Assembly (NCBI GenBank): GCA_023653245.1
Contig: JAMNXK010000062.1
Span: 1 to 8,483, forward strand
DNA length: 8,483 bases
Reading direction: 5' to 3'
Origin: Tagaea sp.
Lineage (GTDB): Bacteria > Pseudomonadota > Alphaproteobacteria > CACIAM-22H2
Shown: positions 1 through 7,322 of the stretch, one piece after another
How the letters are laid out: each line of letters opens with the position of its first letter
Numbering within the stretch: the stretch's first letter is position 1
Program-made: the position numbers and the translations under genes
Notes under the pieces: generated by a model
The model's database searches: none
Told to the model about the DNA's origin: nothing
Seen by the model: the letters and a program-made list of their open reading frames with translations, nothing else

Positions 1-830
1 TGCTGGCGCGCCAGGTGGGCGTTCCGGCACTGGTCGTGTTCATGAACAAGGTGGACATGGTCGAGGATCCGGAATTGCTGGATCTGGTGGAGCTGGAAGT
101 CCGCGAGCTGCTGTCGAAGTACGATTTCCCCGGCGACACGATTCCGATCGTGAAGGGTTCGGCGCTGTGCGCGCTGGAGAACCGCGATCCGAAGCTGGGC
201 AAGGAAGCGATCCTGGAGCTGATGAAGCACGTGGATTCGTTCATTCCGCAGCCGACGCGTCCGAAGGACAAGCCGTTCCTGATGCCGATCGAAGACGTGT
301 TCACGATCTCGGGCCGCGGGACGGTGGTGACGGGCCGCGTGGAGCGCGGGATCGTGAAGGTGAACGACGAAGTGGAGATCGTGGGCCTGAAGGCGACGGT
401 CAAGACGATCGTCACGGGTGTGGAGATGTTCCGCAAGCTGCTGGACAGCGGCGAGGCGGGCGACAATATCGGCGCGCTGTTGCGCGGCACGAAGCGCGAG
501 GAAGTGGAGCGCGGCCAGGTTCTGGCGGCCCCCGGCTCGATCACGCCGCACACGAAGTTCAAGGCCGAGGCGTACATCCTGACGAAGGAAGAAGGCGGCC
601 GTCACACGCCGTTCTTCACGAATTACCGGCCGCAGTTCTATTTCCGCACGACCGACGTGACGGGGATGGTGCATCTGCCGGAAGGCACGGAGATGGTGAT
701 GCCCGGCGACAATATCGCCATGGAAGTGCACCTGATCGCGCCCATCGCGATGGACGAGGGCTTGCGCTTCGCCATCCGCGAAGGCGGGCGCACCGTCGGT
801 GCCGGCGTCGTCGCCAAGATCATCGAGTAG
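1..830 (+). CDS. tuf: Elongation factor Tu, 3' part (5' end outside window)
   Basis: EF-Tu is the cytoplasmic GTPase that carries aminoacyl-tRNA to the ribosomal A site. The frame is open from the window edge (first full codon at 3) to TAG at 828-830, giving about 275 residues of a protein that is normally ~395 long. By memory of the E. coli protein the first residue corresponds to about position 121, so the P-loop and switch regions are missing. The guanine-specificity motif NKVD is at visible residues 15-18 and the SAL motif follows in GSALCALE. Domains II and III are complete: [55 protein letters not shown] and the end [15 protein letters not shown]. The GTG at 15 is an internal Val codon, not a start. 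It lies just upstream of rpsJ, as tufA does in str-S10 clusters; whether a second tuf copy exists cannot be seen here. Leucine codons are all CTG or TTG, unlike the genes downstream. Confidence 0.98.
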   Translation, partial: LARQVGVPALVVFMNKVDMVEDPELLDLVELEVRELLSKYDFPGDTIPIVKGSALCALENRDPKLGKEAILELMKHVDSFIPQPTRPKDKPFLMPIEDVFTISGRGTVVTGRVERGIVKVNDEVEIVGLKATVKTIVTGVEMFRKLLDSGEAGDNIGALLRGTKREEVERGQVLAAPGSITPHTKFKAEAYILTKEEGGRHTPFFTNYRPQFYFRTTDVTGMVHLPEGTEMVMPGDNIAMEVHLIAPIAMDEGLRFAIREGGRTVGAGVVAKIIE

Positions 831-852
831 CGAAGGAACATTCCGGCCCGAA

Positions 853-877
853 AGGCGGGGATTTCGATCCCCGACCT
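853..877 (+). promoter_or_regulatory. UUCG-capped hairpin in the tuf-rpsJ gap
   Basis: Positions 856-862 (CGGGGAT) pair perfectly with 867-873 (ATCCCCG) around a TTCG tetraloop at 863-866. Three more pairs (853-855 with 875-877) can be added if A874 is bulged, giving about 10 bp in total. No T-run follows, so it is not a classical intrinsic terminator. It ends about 12 nt before the rpsJ SD (AGGAA, 890-894). UUCG loops are known to stabilise RNA hairpins strongly. A role as leader regulator, attenuator, RNase site or mRNA stabiliser is inference only; the pairing itself is directly visible. Confidence 0.6.
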
Positions 878-899
878 CGGCGCCAGAGCAGGAAAACAA

Positions 900-1208
900 A
901 TGGTCAGTCAAAGCATCCGCATCCGGCTCAAGGCCTTCGACCATCGCGTCCTCGATCAATCGACGGGCGAGATCGTCAACACGGCCAAGCGCACGGGCGC
1001 GCAGATTCGCGGGCCGATTCCGCTGCCGACGCGCATCGAGCGCTTCACGGTCAACCGCAGCCCGCATATCGACAAGGAAAGCCGCGAGCAGTTCGAGATC
1101 CGGACGCATCGGCGCCTGCTCGACATCGTGGACCCCACCCCGCAGACGGTCGACGCGCTGATGAAGCTCGACCTCGCCGCGGGCGTGGACGTCGAGATCA
1201 AGCTCTGA
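900..1208 (+). CDS. rpsJ: 30S ribosomal protein S10 (NusE)
   Basis: S10 is a head protein of the 30S subunit and, as NusE, also joins NusB in transcription antitermination complexes. The 102-residue product matches the usual family length. The S10 signature is at residues 29-44 ([16 protein letters not shown]). The ribosome-penetrating loop follows at about 50-66, including [15 protein letters not shown], and the C-terminus [10 protein letters not shown] is typical of alphaproteobacteria. The ATG at 900 is preceded by AGGAA at 890-894 with a 5-nt spacer. It is the first gene of the S10 block and lies 69 nt after tuf, behind the hairpin at 853-877. No sigma-70-like promoter is obvious in the gap, so read-through from tuf is likely. 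Confidence 0.98.
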   Translation: MVSQSIRIRLKAFDHRVLDQSTGEIVNTAKRTGAQIRGPIPLPTRIERFTVNRSPHIDKESREQFEIRTHRRLLDIVDPTPQTVDALMKLDLAAGVDVEIKL

Positions 1209-1217
1209 GCCGGACGC

Positions 1218-1224
1218 GAGGGAG
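1218..1224 (+). promoter_or_regulatory. rplC ribosome binding site serving two possible ATG starts
   Basis: GAGGGAG can be read as GAGG (1218-1221, 6 nt before ATG 1228) or GGAG (1221-1224, 9 nt before ATG 1234). Both spacings are acceptable, so the site does not by itself decide between the two starts of L3. Confidence 0.6.
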
Positions 1225-1227
1225 AAC

Positions 1228-1917
1228 ATGACCATGCGTACGGGCATTATCGCGAAGAAGGTCGGCATGACCCGCATCTTCGCCGAAGACGGCAGCCACG
1301 TTCCGGTGACCGTGCTGCAACTCGACGCCCTTCAGGTCGTCGCGGTGCGCACCCAGGAGAAGGACGGCTACACCGCCGTCCAGCTCGGTGCCGGCAAGGC
1401 CAAGGTCAAGAACGTCGGCAAGCCGATGCGCGGGCACTTCGCCAAGGCGAAGGTCGAGCCCAAGCACAAGCTCGCCGAATTCCGCGTCGCGGCCGACAAG
1501 CTGCTCGAGGTGGGTGCGGAAATCGCCGCCGACCATTTCGTCGTGGGCCAGTTCGTCGACGTGGCCGGTTACGCGACCGGCAAGGGCTTCCAGGGCGTCA
1601 TGAAGCGCTGGAACTTCCGCGGCCTCGAAGCCTCGCACGGCGTGTCGATCAGCCATCGTTCGCACGGGTCGACCGGCCACCGCCAGGATCCGGGCCGCAC
1701 GTTCAAGGGCAAGAAAATGGCCGGCCATATGGGCACGGACCGCGCGACGGTGCAGAGCCTCAAGGTCGTCGCCACCGACAACGACAAGGGTCTGCTGCTG
1801 GTCAAGGGTGCGGTGCCGGGCCAAGCCGGGCATTGGGTGCTGGTGACCGACGCGGTCAAGCGCAAGCTGCCCAAGGAAGCGCCGTCGCCCGCCGGCCTGC
1901 GCAAGTCCGCGGCCTGA
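1228..1917 (+). CDS. rplC: 50S ribosomal protein L3
   Basis: L3 is one of the early 23S rRNA-binding proteins; its long internal extension reaches towards the peptidyl transferase centre. Length is 229 residues from ATG 1228, or 227 from ATG 1234. Related L3 proteins as I recall them begin MRTG or MRSG, which favours 1234, while the SD supports both. The conserved core is present: [14 protein letters not shown] near 118-130, then [15 protein letters not shown] and [13 protein letters not shown]. Gln153 (151 from the second start), in GHRQDPG, aligns with E. coli Gln150, the residue methylated by PrmB; methylation here is inferred. The basic tail ending GLRKSAA extends a little past E. coli L3. 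The gene starts 19 nt after rpsJ and is followed by rplD after 17 nt. Confidence 0.97.
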   Translation: MTMRTGIIAKKVGMTRIFAEDGSHVPVTVLQLDALQVVAVRTQEKDGYTAVQLGAGKAKVKNVGKPMRGHFAKAKVEPKHKLAEFRVAADKLLEVGAEIAADHFVVGQFVDVAGYATGKGFQGVMKRWNFRGLEASHGVSISHRSHGSTGHRQDPGRTFKGKKMAGHMGTDRATVQSLKVVATDNDKGLLLVKGAVPGQAGHWVLVTDAVKRKLPKEAPSPAGLRKSAA

Positions 1918-1934
1918 GGTTAGGAATCCGAACC

Positions 1935-2555
1935 ATGAAGATCGCGGTCAAGAATCTCGACAACAGCTCGGCGGGGGAAATCGATCTCGCCGACGACGTG
2001 TTCGGTCTGGAACCCCGCCAGGACATCCTGGCGCGCATGGTGCGCTATCAGCTCGCCAAGCGCCGTACGGGCACCCACGACACCAAGGAAATCGGCGAAG
2101 TCTCCGGCGGCGGCAAGAAGCCGTGGGCGCAGAAGGGCTCGGGGCGCGCGCGCCAGGGCTCGTCGCGCTCGCCGCAATGGCGCCACGGCGCGGTGATCTT
2201 CGGGCCGACGCCGCGCAGCCACGCGCACGATCTGCCCAAGAAGGTGCGCAAGCTGGCGCTCAAGAACGCGCTTTCGACCAAGGCCAAGGAAGGCAAGCTG
2301 ATCGTCCTCGATCAAGCCAAGCTGCCCGCCGCCAAGACCCAGGACCTGTCGGCCAAGTTCGCCAAGATGGGCATCTCGGCCGCTTTGTTCGTCGACGGCG
2401 CCACGCTCGACGCGAACTTCGCCAAGGCCGCGCGCAACATCCCGCATATCGACGTGCTGCCGGTCCAGGGTGCGAACGTCTACGACATCCTCCGCCGCGA
2501 CACGCTCGTGCTCACGCGCGACGCCGTCGCCGCCTTGCAGGAGCGCCTCAAGTGA
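1935..2555 (+). CDS. rplD: 50S ribosomal protein L4
   Basis: L4 binds 23S rRNA, and its extended loop lines the peptide exit tunnel. In E. coli it also represses its own S10 operon by acting on the leader RNA. The product is 206 residues, close to the family norm of about 200. The tunnel loop is at roughly residues 57-91 and contains [16 protein letters not shown] and [13 protein letters not shown]; Lys67 sits in the WxQKG segment where E. coli erythromycin-resistance changes occur. ATG 1935 follows AGGA at 1922-1925 with a 9-nt spacer. The open frame continues upstream inside rplC, but conservation begins at MKIAVKNLD. Its stop TGA (2553-2555) overlaps the GTG start of rplW, suggesting coupling. 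Whether L4 autoregulates here is unknown. Confidence 0.97.
   Translation: MKIAVKNLDNSSAGEIDLADDVFGLEPRQDILARMVRYQLAKRRTGTHDTKEIGEVSGGGKKPWAQKGSGRARQGSSRSPQWRHGAVIFGPTPRSHAHDLPKKVRKLALKNALSTKAKEGKLIVLDQAKLPAAKTQDLSAKFAKMGISAALFVDGATLDANFAKAARNIPHIDVLPVQGANVYDILRRDTLVLTRDAVAALQERLK
2539..2543 (+). promoter_or_regulatory. Shine-Dalgarno site that fixes the rplW GTG start
   Basis: AGGAG lies in the last codons of rplD, 8 nt before GTG 2552. No in-frame ATG lies nearby; the first one is about 70 codons downstream, so this site decides the start of L23. Confidence 0.75.
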
Positions 2556-2872
2556 ACAGACACGCCAAGCCCGGCAAGTTTCCGAAGGACACGCTCTACG
2601 GCGTGATCCTCTCGCCCGTGATCACCGAAAAGGCGACGCGCGGCTCGGAGCACAATCAAGTGACCTTCAAGGTGCGTCTGGATGCGGACAAGCACTTGAT
2701 CAAGGCGGCCATCGAAGGCCTGTTCTCGGTCAAGGTCAAGGCCGTGAACACGTCCGTCATGAAGGGCAAGACCAAGAATTTCCGCGGCCGCGCGGCGCTG
2801 CGCTCGGACTGGAAGAAGGCGATCATCACGCTCGCCGAAGGCCAGTCGATCGACGTCACGCAAGCGATCTGA
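2552..2872 (+). CDS. rplW: 50S ribosomal protein L23 (GTG start)
   Basis: L23 sits at the exit of the peptide tunnel and in E. coli is the docking site for trigger factor and SRP. From GTG 2552 the product is 106 residues, normal for the family. The conserved SPVITEKAT is at residues 21-29; Glu26 matches the E. coli trigger-factor contact Glu18 by motif position. [10 protein letters not shown] is at 58-67, followed by the basic loop [10 protein letters not shown] and the signature [15 protein letters not shown]. The start GTG overlaps the rplD stop (GTGA), a classic coupling arrangement. The frame is open far upstream, but that part is only the antiphase reading of rplD. rplB begins 16 nt downstream. 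Confidence 0.96.
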   Translation: MNRHAKPGKFPKDTLYGVILSPVITEKATRGSEHNQVTFKVRLDADKHLIKAAIEGLFSVKVKAVNTSVMKGKTKNFRGRAALRSDWKKAIITLAEGQSIDVTQAI

Positions 2873-2888
2873 CGGGGAAGGCAGAACA

Positions 2889-3716
2889 ATGGCCCTCAAA
2901 ACCTTCAAGCCCATCACGCCGGGTCTGCGCCAGGTCGTCCTGGTCGACCGGTCCGATCTGTGGAAGGGCGGCCCGCACAAGGCGCTGGTCACCGGCGGCA
3001 ACAAGACCGGCGGGCGCAACAATCTCGGGCGCATCACCACCCGCCATCACGGCGGCGGCGCGCGCGTGCAGTACCGCGTGGTCGACTTCAAGCGCCTGAA
3101 GCGCGACGTCGAGGCGACGGTCCAGCGCATCGAATACGATCCGAACCGCACCGCCTATATCGCGCTGGTGAAGTATTCGGACGGCGAGTTCGCCTACATC
3201 CTGGCGCCGCAGCGCCTGGCGCCGGGCGACAAGATCGTCGCCAGCGTCAAGGCCGACATCAAGCCGGGCAACGCGCTGCCCTTGGCCAACATTCCCGTTG
3301 GTTCGGTCGTGCACAACGTCGAGCTCAAGCTCGGCCGCGGCGGCCAGCTCGCGCGCTCGGCCGGCACCTACGTGCAGCTGGTCGGCAAGGACCAAGGCTA
3401 CGCCATTCTGCGCCTGTCCTCGGGCGAGCTGCGCAAGGTCTCGTCCGAGTGCTGGGCCTCGATCGGCGCGGTGTCGAACCCCGACCAGCAGAACGTCAAG
3501 ATCGGCAAGGCCGGCCGCAAGCGCTGGATGGGCGTGCGCCCGACCGTGCGCGGCACCGCCATGAACCCGATCGATCACCCCCATGGCGGCGGCGAAGGCC
3601 GCACCAAGGGCGGACGCCATCCGGTGACCCCGTGGGGCCAGCCGACCAAGGGTTACAAGACCCGCCACAACAAGGCGACGGACCGCTTGATCGTCCGCCG
3701 CCGCAACGCGAAGTAA
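2889..3716 (+). CDS. rplB: 50S ribosomal protein L2
   Basis: L2 is a large 23S rRNA-binding protein needed for subunit association and for the peptidyl transferase centre. The 275 residues match the usual 273-280. The N-terminal OB-like half includes [14 protein letters not shown] (44-57) and the C-terminal SH3-like half follows. The L2 signature [12 protein letters not shown] is at 218-229, followed by HPHGGGEGR; His230 corresponds to the essential E. coli His229 by alignment from memory. The end, [10 protein letters not shown], is typical. ATG 2889 is preceded by GGGGAAGG at 2874-2881. The stop TAA (3714-3716) overlaps the SD of rpsS. Confidence 0.98.
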   Translation: MALKTFKPITPGLRQVVLVDRSDLWKGGPHKALVTGGNKTGGRNNLGRITTRHHGGGARVQYRVVDFKRLKRDVEATVQRIEYDPNRTAYIALVKYSDGEFAYILAPQRLAPGDKIVASVKADIKPGNALPLANIPVGSVVHNVELKLGRGGQLARSAGTYVQLVGKDQGYAILRLSSGELRKVSSECWASIGAVSNPDQQNVKIGKAGRKRWMGVRPTVRGTAMNPIDHPHGGGEGRTKGGRHPVTPWGQPTKGYKTRHNKATDRLIVRRRNAK

Positions 3717-3720
3717 GGAG
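3715..3720 (+). promoter_or_regulatory. Shine-Dalgarno site that fixes the rpsS TTG start
   Basis: AAGGAG overlaps the TAA stop of rplB and is placed 7 nt before TTG 3728. There is no in-frame ATG between here and residue 61 of S19, so this strong SD is the main evidence for a TTG start. Confidence 0.8.
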
Positions 3721-3727
3721 AGCCCCC

Positions 3728-4021
3728 TTGTCGCGCTCCGTTTGGAAGGGTCCGTTCGTCGACGGATACCTCTTGAAGAAGGCGGAAAAGTCCCGCGCTT
3801 CCGGCCGCAACGAGATCATCAAGATCTGGTCGCGCCGCTCCACGATCATCCCGCAATTCGTGGGCCTGACCTTCGGCGTCTATAACGGGCACAAATTCCT
3901 GCCCGTGATGGTCACCGAGAACATGGTCGGCCACAAATTCGGCGAGTTTTCGCCGACGCGCACCTTCCATGGCCACACGGCCACGGGTGGCGGCGGCGAC
4001 AAGTCGGCGGAGAGGAAGTAG
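3728..4021 (+). CDS. rpsS: 30S ribosomal protein S19 (TTG start)
   Basis: S19 is a 30S head protein that pairs with S13 near the A-site tRNA and contacts the 50S through bridge B1. From TTG 3728 the product is 97 residues (E. coli about 92) and begins [19 protein letters not shown], the conserved N-terminus of the family. The S19 signature runs from 53 to 77, from [13 protein letters not shown] to HKFGEFSPT, followed by RTFHGH. The C-terminal tail ([13 protein letters not shown]) is Gly- and Lys-rich and slightly longer than in E. coli. The first internal ATG is residue 61, which would delete most of the protein. It lies 11 nt after rplB and only 2 nt before rplV, whose SD lies in the last S19 codons. 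Confidence 0.96.
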   Translation: MSRSVWKGPFVDGYLLKKAEKSRASGRNEIIKIWSRRSTIIPQFVGLTFGVYNGHKFLPVMVTENMVGHKFGEFSPTRTFHGHTATGGGGDKSAERK

Positions 4022-4023
4022 TC

Positions 4024-4440
4024 ATGTCCAAACCCGCCCGTCCCCGCTCGCTGAAGGAGACCGAAGCCCGCGCGATCCTGCGCACGCTTCGCATCTCCCC
4101 GCGCAAGCTGAACGTCGTCGCCGAGCTGATCCGCGGCAAGCCCGCGCAGACCGCGTTGGCCGAGCTCACCTTCTCCAAGCGGCGCATCGCCGGCACGGTG
4201 AAGAAGGTTCTCCAGGCCGCGATCGCCAACGCCGAGAACAACCATCAGCTCGACGTCGACCGGCTGGTCGTCGCCGAGGCGCATGTGGGCAAATCGATCC
4301 AGATGCGCCGCTTCCACGCCCGCGGCCGCGGCCGCTCGGCGTCGGTGATCAAGCCGTTCAGCCATCTGACGGTCGTCGTGCGCGAGCGCGCGGCCGAGGC
4401 CAAAGCCAAGGCCGACAAGCCCGCCGCCAAGGCCGCCTGA
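4024..4440 (+). CDS. rplV: 50S ribosomal protein L22
   Basis: L22 binds all domains of 23S rRNA, and its beta-hairpin lines the exit tunnel, where macrolide-resistance changes arise in other bacteria. The product is 138 residues against 110 in E. coli. The extra length is an N-terminal stretch of about 15 residues and an Ala/Lys-rich tail (121-138), both common in alphaproteobacterial L22. The core contains [16 protein letters not shown] (24-39), [14 protein letters not shown] (66-79) and the tunnel hairpin at about 93-110 ([18 protein letters not shown]), then PFSHLTVVV. The SD AGAGGAAG (4011-4018) sits inside the end of rpsS; the ATG follows the rpsS stop after 2 nt, so translation is probably coupled. 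Confidence 0.97.
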   Translation: MSKPARPRSLKETEARAILRTLRISPRKLNVVAELIRGKPAQTALAELTFSKRRIAGTVKKVLQAAIANAENNHQLDVDRLVVAEAHVGKSIQMRRFHARGRGRSASVIKPFSHLTVVVRERAAEAKAKADKPAAKAA

Positions 4441-4450
4441 GGAGATATCG

Positions 4451-5128
4451 ATGGGTCAGAAAATCAATCCGATCGGCTTGCGCGTCGGCATCAACCGCAC
4501 CTGGGACTCGCGCTGGTTTGCGGGCAACGCCTACGCGCGTTTGCTGCACGAGGATCTGGCGCTGCGCGCCTGGCTGCAGGACAAGCTCCAGCAAGCCGGC
4601 GTCAGCCGCGTCGTGATCGAACGCCCGGCCAAGAAGGCGCGCATCACGCTGCACACCGCCCGGCCCGGCGTGGTCATCGGCAAGAAGGGCGCGGACATCG
4701 AGAAGCTGCGCTCGGAAGTCGCCAAGCTCACCAAGGCGGAAGTCAGCCTCAACATCGTCGAAATCCGCAAGCCCGAGATCGACGCGCGCCTGATCGCCGA
4801 GAACATCGCCCAGCAGCTCGAGCGCCGCGTGGCGTTCCGCCGCGCCATGAAGCGCGCCGTGCAATCGGCGATGCGTCTGGGCGCGCTGGGCATCCGGATC
4901 AACTGCTCGGGCCGCCTGGGCGGCGCCGAGATCGCGCGCATCGAATGGTATCGCGAAGGCCGCGTGCCGCTGCACACGCTGCGCGCCGAAATCGATTTCG
5001 GCACCGCGACGGCCAAGACGACCTACGGCACGTGCGGCGTGAAGGTGTGGGTGTTCAAAGGCGAAATCCTCGCCCACGATCCCATGGCGCAGGACAAGCG
5101 CGCCATGGAACAGCAGCCCGCGCGCTGA
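4451..5128 (+). CDS. rpsC: 30S ribosomal protein S3
   Basis: S3 is a 30S protein at the mRNA entry channel. The 225 residues are typical of the family. The N-terminal KH type II domain carries the GxxG loop GKKG at 77-80 within [10 protein letters not shown]. The C-terminal domain has [16 protein letters not shown]; Arg130, Arg131 and Lys134 match E. coli Arg131, Arg132 and Lys135, which are implicated in mRNA unwinding. [18 protein letters not shown] and [12 protein letters not shown] complete the conserved core, with a short variable tail ending EQQPAR. ATG 4451 follows a strong SD, AGGAG at 4440-4444, that begins in the rplV stop codon with a 6-nt spacer. rplP follows after 23 nt. Confidence 0.98.
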   Translation: MGQKINPIGLRVGINRTWDSRWFAGNAYARLLHEDLALRAWLQDKLQQAGVSRVVIERPAKKARITLHTARPGVVIGKKGADIEKLRSEVAKLTKAEVSLNIVEIRKPEIDARLIAENIAQQLERRVAFRRAMKRAVQSAMRLGALGIRINCSGRLGGAEIARIEWYREGRVPLHTLRAEIDFGTATAKTTYGTCGVKVWVFKGEILAHDPMAQDKRAMEQQPAR

Positions 5129-5151
5129 CGGCAAGATAGGAACGAATCACC

Positions 5152-5571
5152 ATGCTTTCCCCGAAGCGCACCAAATACCGCAAGGCGCACAAGGGCCGGA
5201 TCCACGGCAACGCCAAGGGCGGCTTCACGCTGAACTTCGGCGCATATGGCCTGAAGGCTCTGGAGCCCGAGCGCGTCACCGCGCGCCAGATCGAAGCCGC
5301 GCGCCGCACGATCACCCGCCATTTGAAGCGCGCGGGCCGCGTGTGGATCCGCGTGTTCCCGGACGTGCCCGTGTCGCAGAAGCCGGCGGAAGTCCGCATG
5401 GGTTCGGGCAAGGGTACGCCCGAATTCTGGGTGGTGCGCGTCAATCCGGGCCGCATCCTGTTCGAAATCGACGGCGTGCCGAAGACGATCGCGACCGAGG
5501 CGTTCGAGCTGGCCGCCGCCAAGCTCCCCATCAAGACGCGCATGGTGACGCGTCTGGGCGAGGAAGGCTGA
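5152..5571 (+). CDS. rplP: 50S ribosomal protein L16
   Basis: L16 binds between the A-site region and the central protuberance of the 50S and helps tRNA accommodation. The 139 residues fit the family (E. coli 136). The start [16 protein letters not shown] is the canonical L16 N-terminus. [15 protein letters not shown] sequence is present as [16 protein letters not shown] (42-57), then VWIRVFPD (64-71) and RMGSGKG (82-88). Arg82 aligns with E. coli Arg81, the residue hydroxylated by YcfD/RoxA; that modification here is not shown. The end, [14 protein letters not shown], is conserved. AGGAA at 5138-5142 gives a 9-nt spacer to ATG 5152. Only 4 nt separate its stop from rpmC. Confidence 0.98.
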   Translation: MLSPKRTKYRKAHKGRIHGNAKGGFTLNFGAYGLKALEPERVTARQIEAARRTITRHLKRAGRVWIRVFPDVPVSQKPAEVRMGSGKGTPEFWVVRVNPGRILFEIDGVPKTIATEAFELAAAKLPIKTRMVTRLGEEG

Positions 5572-5575
5572 CAAG

Positions 5576-5797
5576 ATGACCAAGCCCGCCGATTTGCGCG
5601 CCAAGACCGTGGACCAGCTGAAGGATCAGCTCGGCGATCTGCGCAAGGAACAGTTCAACCTGCGTTTCCAGAAGGCTTCCGGCCAGCTCGAGAACGTCGC
5701 GCGCGTGCGCATCGTGCGCCGCGACATCGCGCGCATCGAGACGCTGCTCGCCGAACGCGTCCGCGCCGCGGCCAAGTCCGCCGGCGCCAAGGCCTGA
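5576..5797 (+). CDS. rpmC: 50S ribosomal protein L29
   Basis: L29 is a small two-helix protein next to L23 at the peptide exit. The 73 residues are within the family range (60-75). The pattern is typical: a first helix with [26 protein letters not shown] (7-32), a turn KASGQLEN, and a second helix [18 protein letters not shown] (41-58), then an Ala/Lys tail. The SD GAGGAAGG (5560-5567) lies within the last codons of rplP, 8 nt before ATG 5576, so initiation probably depends on ribosomes finishing L16. rpsQ starts 16 nt downstream. Confidence 0.97.
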   Translation: MTKPADLRAKTVDQLKDQLGDLRKEQFNLRFQKASGQLENVARVRIVRRDIARIETLLAERVRAAAKSAGAKA

Positions 5798-5813
5798 GAG
5801 GGAAAAGGAATCC

Positions 5814-6056
5814 ATGCCCCGCCGCATTCTGAACGGGATCTGCACGTCCGACGCGATGGACAAGACCGTCACGGTCAAGGTCGAACGCCGCGTCATGCAC
5901 CCGATCTACAAGAAGTTCATCGTGCAGTCCAAGAAGTACCTGGCGCACGACGAGACCAACCGCATCAAGGAAGGCGAGAAGGTCCGTATCCGCGAATGCC
6001 GCCCGATTTCCAAGCGCAAGCGCTGGGAAGTCCTGGGCGACGACGCCACGGCCTGA
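5814..6056 (+). CDS. rpsQ: 30S ribosomal protein S17
   Basis: S17 is an early 16S rRNA-binding protein with an OB fold, required for 30S assembly. The 80 residues match the bacterial size (about 80-90). The conserved start MPRRILNG is followed by VTSDKMDKT-like sequence ([16 protein letters not shown], 10-25), HPIYKKF, and the S17 signature at 54-66 ([13 protein letters not shown], with Glu where many members have Asp). The end, KRKRWEVL, is also conserved. ATG 5814 has AAGGA at 5805-5809 with a short 4-nt spacer, plus AGGGA at 5799-5803 with a 10-nt spacer. It is the last gene of the S10 block; rplN follows after 22 nt. Confidence 0.97.
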   Translation: MPRRILNGICTSDAMDKTVTVKVERRVMHPIYKKFIVQSKKYLAHDETNRIKEGEKVRIRECRPISKRKRWEVLGDDATA

Positions 6057-6078
6057 GGCTCGCAAGGGGACACGTACC

Positions 6079-6447
6079 ATGATCCAGATGCGAACCAACT
6101 TGGAAGTCGCCGACAACTCGGGCGCGCGTCGCGTCCAGTGCATCAAGGTGCTCGGCGGCTCCATGCGCAAGACGGCCACGATCGGCGACATCATCGTCGT
6201 GTCGGTCAAGGAAGCGATTCCCAAGGGCCGCGTGAAGAAGGGCGACGTGCACAAGGCCGTGATCGTGCGCACCTCGAAGGAAATCCGCCGCGCGGACGGC
6301 TCTTCGGTGCGCTTCGACCGCAACGCCGCCGTGCTGATCAACAAGGAAGGCGAGCCGATCGGGACGCGCATCTTCGGGCCCGTCACGCGCGAGCTGCGCG
6401 GCAAGGGCTACATGAAGATCATCTCGCTCGCGCCGGAGGTGCTGTGA
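6079..6447 (+). CDS. rplN: 50S ribosomal protein L14
   Basis: L14 lies on the 50S interface, contributes to intersubunit bridges, and is the site where the silencing factor RsfS binds in bacteria. The 122 residues are exactly typical. Conserved blocks are [19 protein letters not shown] (10-28), [15 protein letters not shown] (36-50), [14 protein letters not shown] (52-65), and the end [13 protein letters not shown] with [14 protein letters not shown] 6079 has AAGGGGA (6064-6070) with an 8-nt spacer; ATG 6088 would lose three residues and is less likely. It is conventionally the first spc-operon gene. The codons for its last residues contain the SD of rplX, and its stop overlaps the rplX start by 1 nt. 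Confidence 0.98.
   Translation: MIQMRTNLEVADNSGARRVQCIKVLGGSMRKTATIGDIIVVSVKEAIPKGRVKKGDVHKAVIVRTSKEIRRADGSSVRFDRNAAVLINKEGEPIGTRIFGPVTRELRGKGYMKIISLAPEVL
6435..6439 (+). promoter_or_regulatory. Perfect GGAGG ribosome binding site for rplX inside rplN
   Basis: GGAGG lies within the codons for Pro-Glu-Val near the L14 C-terminus, 7 nt before ATG 6447. It fixes the ATG as the start rather than the adjacent in-frame GTG at 6444, which would leave only a 4-nt spacer. Confidence 0.75.
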
Positions 6448-6755
6448 TGAAGGTCCGTAAGGACGACGAAGTCGCTGTCCTGACCGGCCGCGACAAGGGC
6501 AAGTCGGGCAAGATCGTCAAGGTCTTCCCGGACGACATGACGGTGCTCGTGCAGGGCGTGAATATGGTCAAGCGCCATACCAAGCCCGCGCAAGGCCGCC
6601 AGGGCGGGATCGTGGAGAAGGAAGCCCCGATCCACGTCTCGAACGTCGCGCTGCTCGACCCCAAGGACCGCAAGCCGACCAAGGTCGGCTACAAGACCGT
6701 CGACGGCCGCAAGCTCCGCTTCGCGCGCCGGTCCGGCGAAACGATCGATCGGTGA
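6447..6755 (+). CDS. rplX: 50S ribosomal protein L24
   Basis: L24 is an assembly-initiating 50S protein near the tunnel exit. The product is 102 residues, as usual. The KOW-type SH3 domain spans about 5-44, with the L24 signature at 6-23 ([18 protein letters not shown]) followed by VKVFPDD and [31 protein letters not shown] (53-72) and the basic tail with [19 protein letters not shown] are conserved. The start ATG overlaps the rplN stop as TGATG, and the SD is embedded in rplN, so re-initiation by ribosomes that finish L14 is likely. Its stop TGA (6753-6755) lies 5 nt before the rplE ATG. Confidence 0.97.
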   Translation: MKVRKDDEVAVLTGRDKGKSGKIVKVFPDDMTVLVQGVNMVKRHTKPAQGRQGGIVEKEAPIHVSNVALLDPKDRKPTKVGYKTVDGRKLRFARRSGETIDR

Positions 6756-6760
6756 GAATC

Positions 6761-7303
<543 letters not shown>

Positions 7304-7322
7304 CCGCTTCGAGGATCCGGAA

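Noticed and set aside
15..830. Start of tuf at GTG 15
   Set aside because: The residues before it (LARQ) continue the conserved EF-Tu sequence to the window edge, so the gene is truncated by the window and does not start here.
853..890. tRNA 3' end (T-arm-like GATTTCGATCCCC followed by GGCGCCA)
   Set aside because: The stem has 7 bp and a 4-base loop, not 5 bp and 7 bases, and the base at position 53 would be T, not G. There is no D-arm, anticodon arm or acceptor partner, since tuf ends at 830.
853..890. Rho-independent terminator after tuf
   Set aside because: The stem is strong, but no run of T follows it; the next bases are GC-rich and lead straight into the rpsJ SD.
167..1231. Plus-strand open frame of 354 codons in another phase over tuf and rpsJ
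   Set aside because: Its product is an Arg/Gly/Asp/His-rich translation typical of an out-of-phase reading of GC-rich genes, and it runs through two certain genes.
2856..3668. Minus-strand open frame of 270 codons opposite rplB, and a similar one at 4358-5134 opposite rpsC
   Set aside because: Both are shadows of highly conserved genes. The composition is Ala/Arg/Asp/His-rich and no credible start context or domain is seen.
6742..6751. Perfect 10-bp palindrome CGATCGATCG near the end of rplX
   Set aside because: It is a repeat of CGAT within coding sequence for conserved-length L24 tail codons. No known binding site fits, and such palindromes arise easily from GATC-rich codons.
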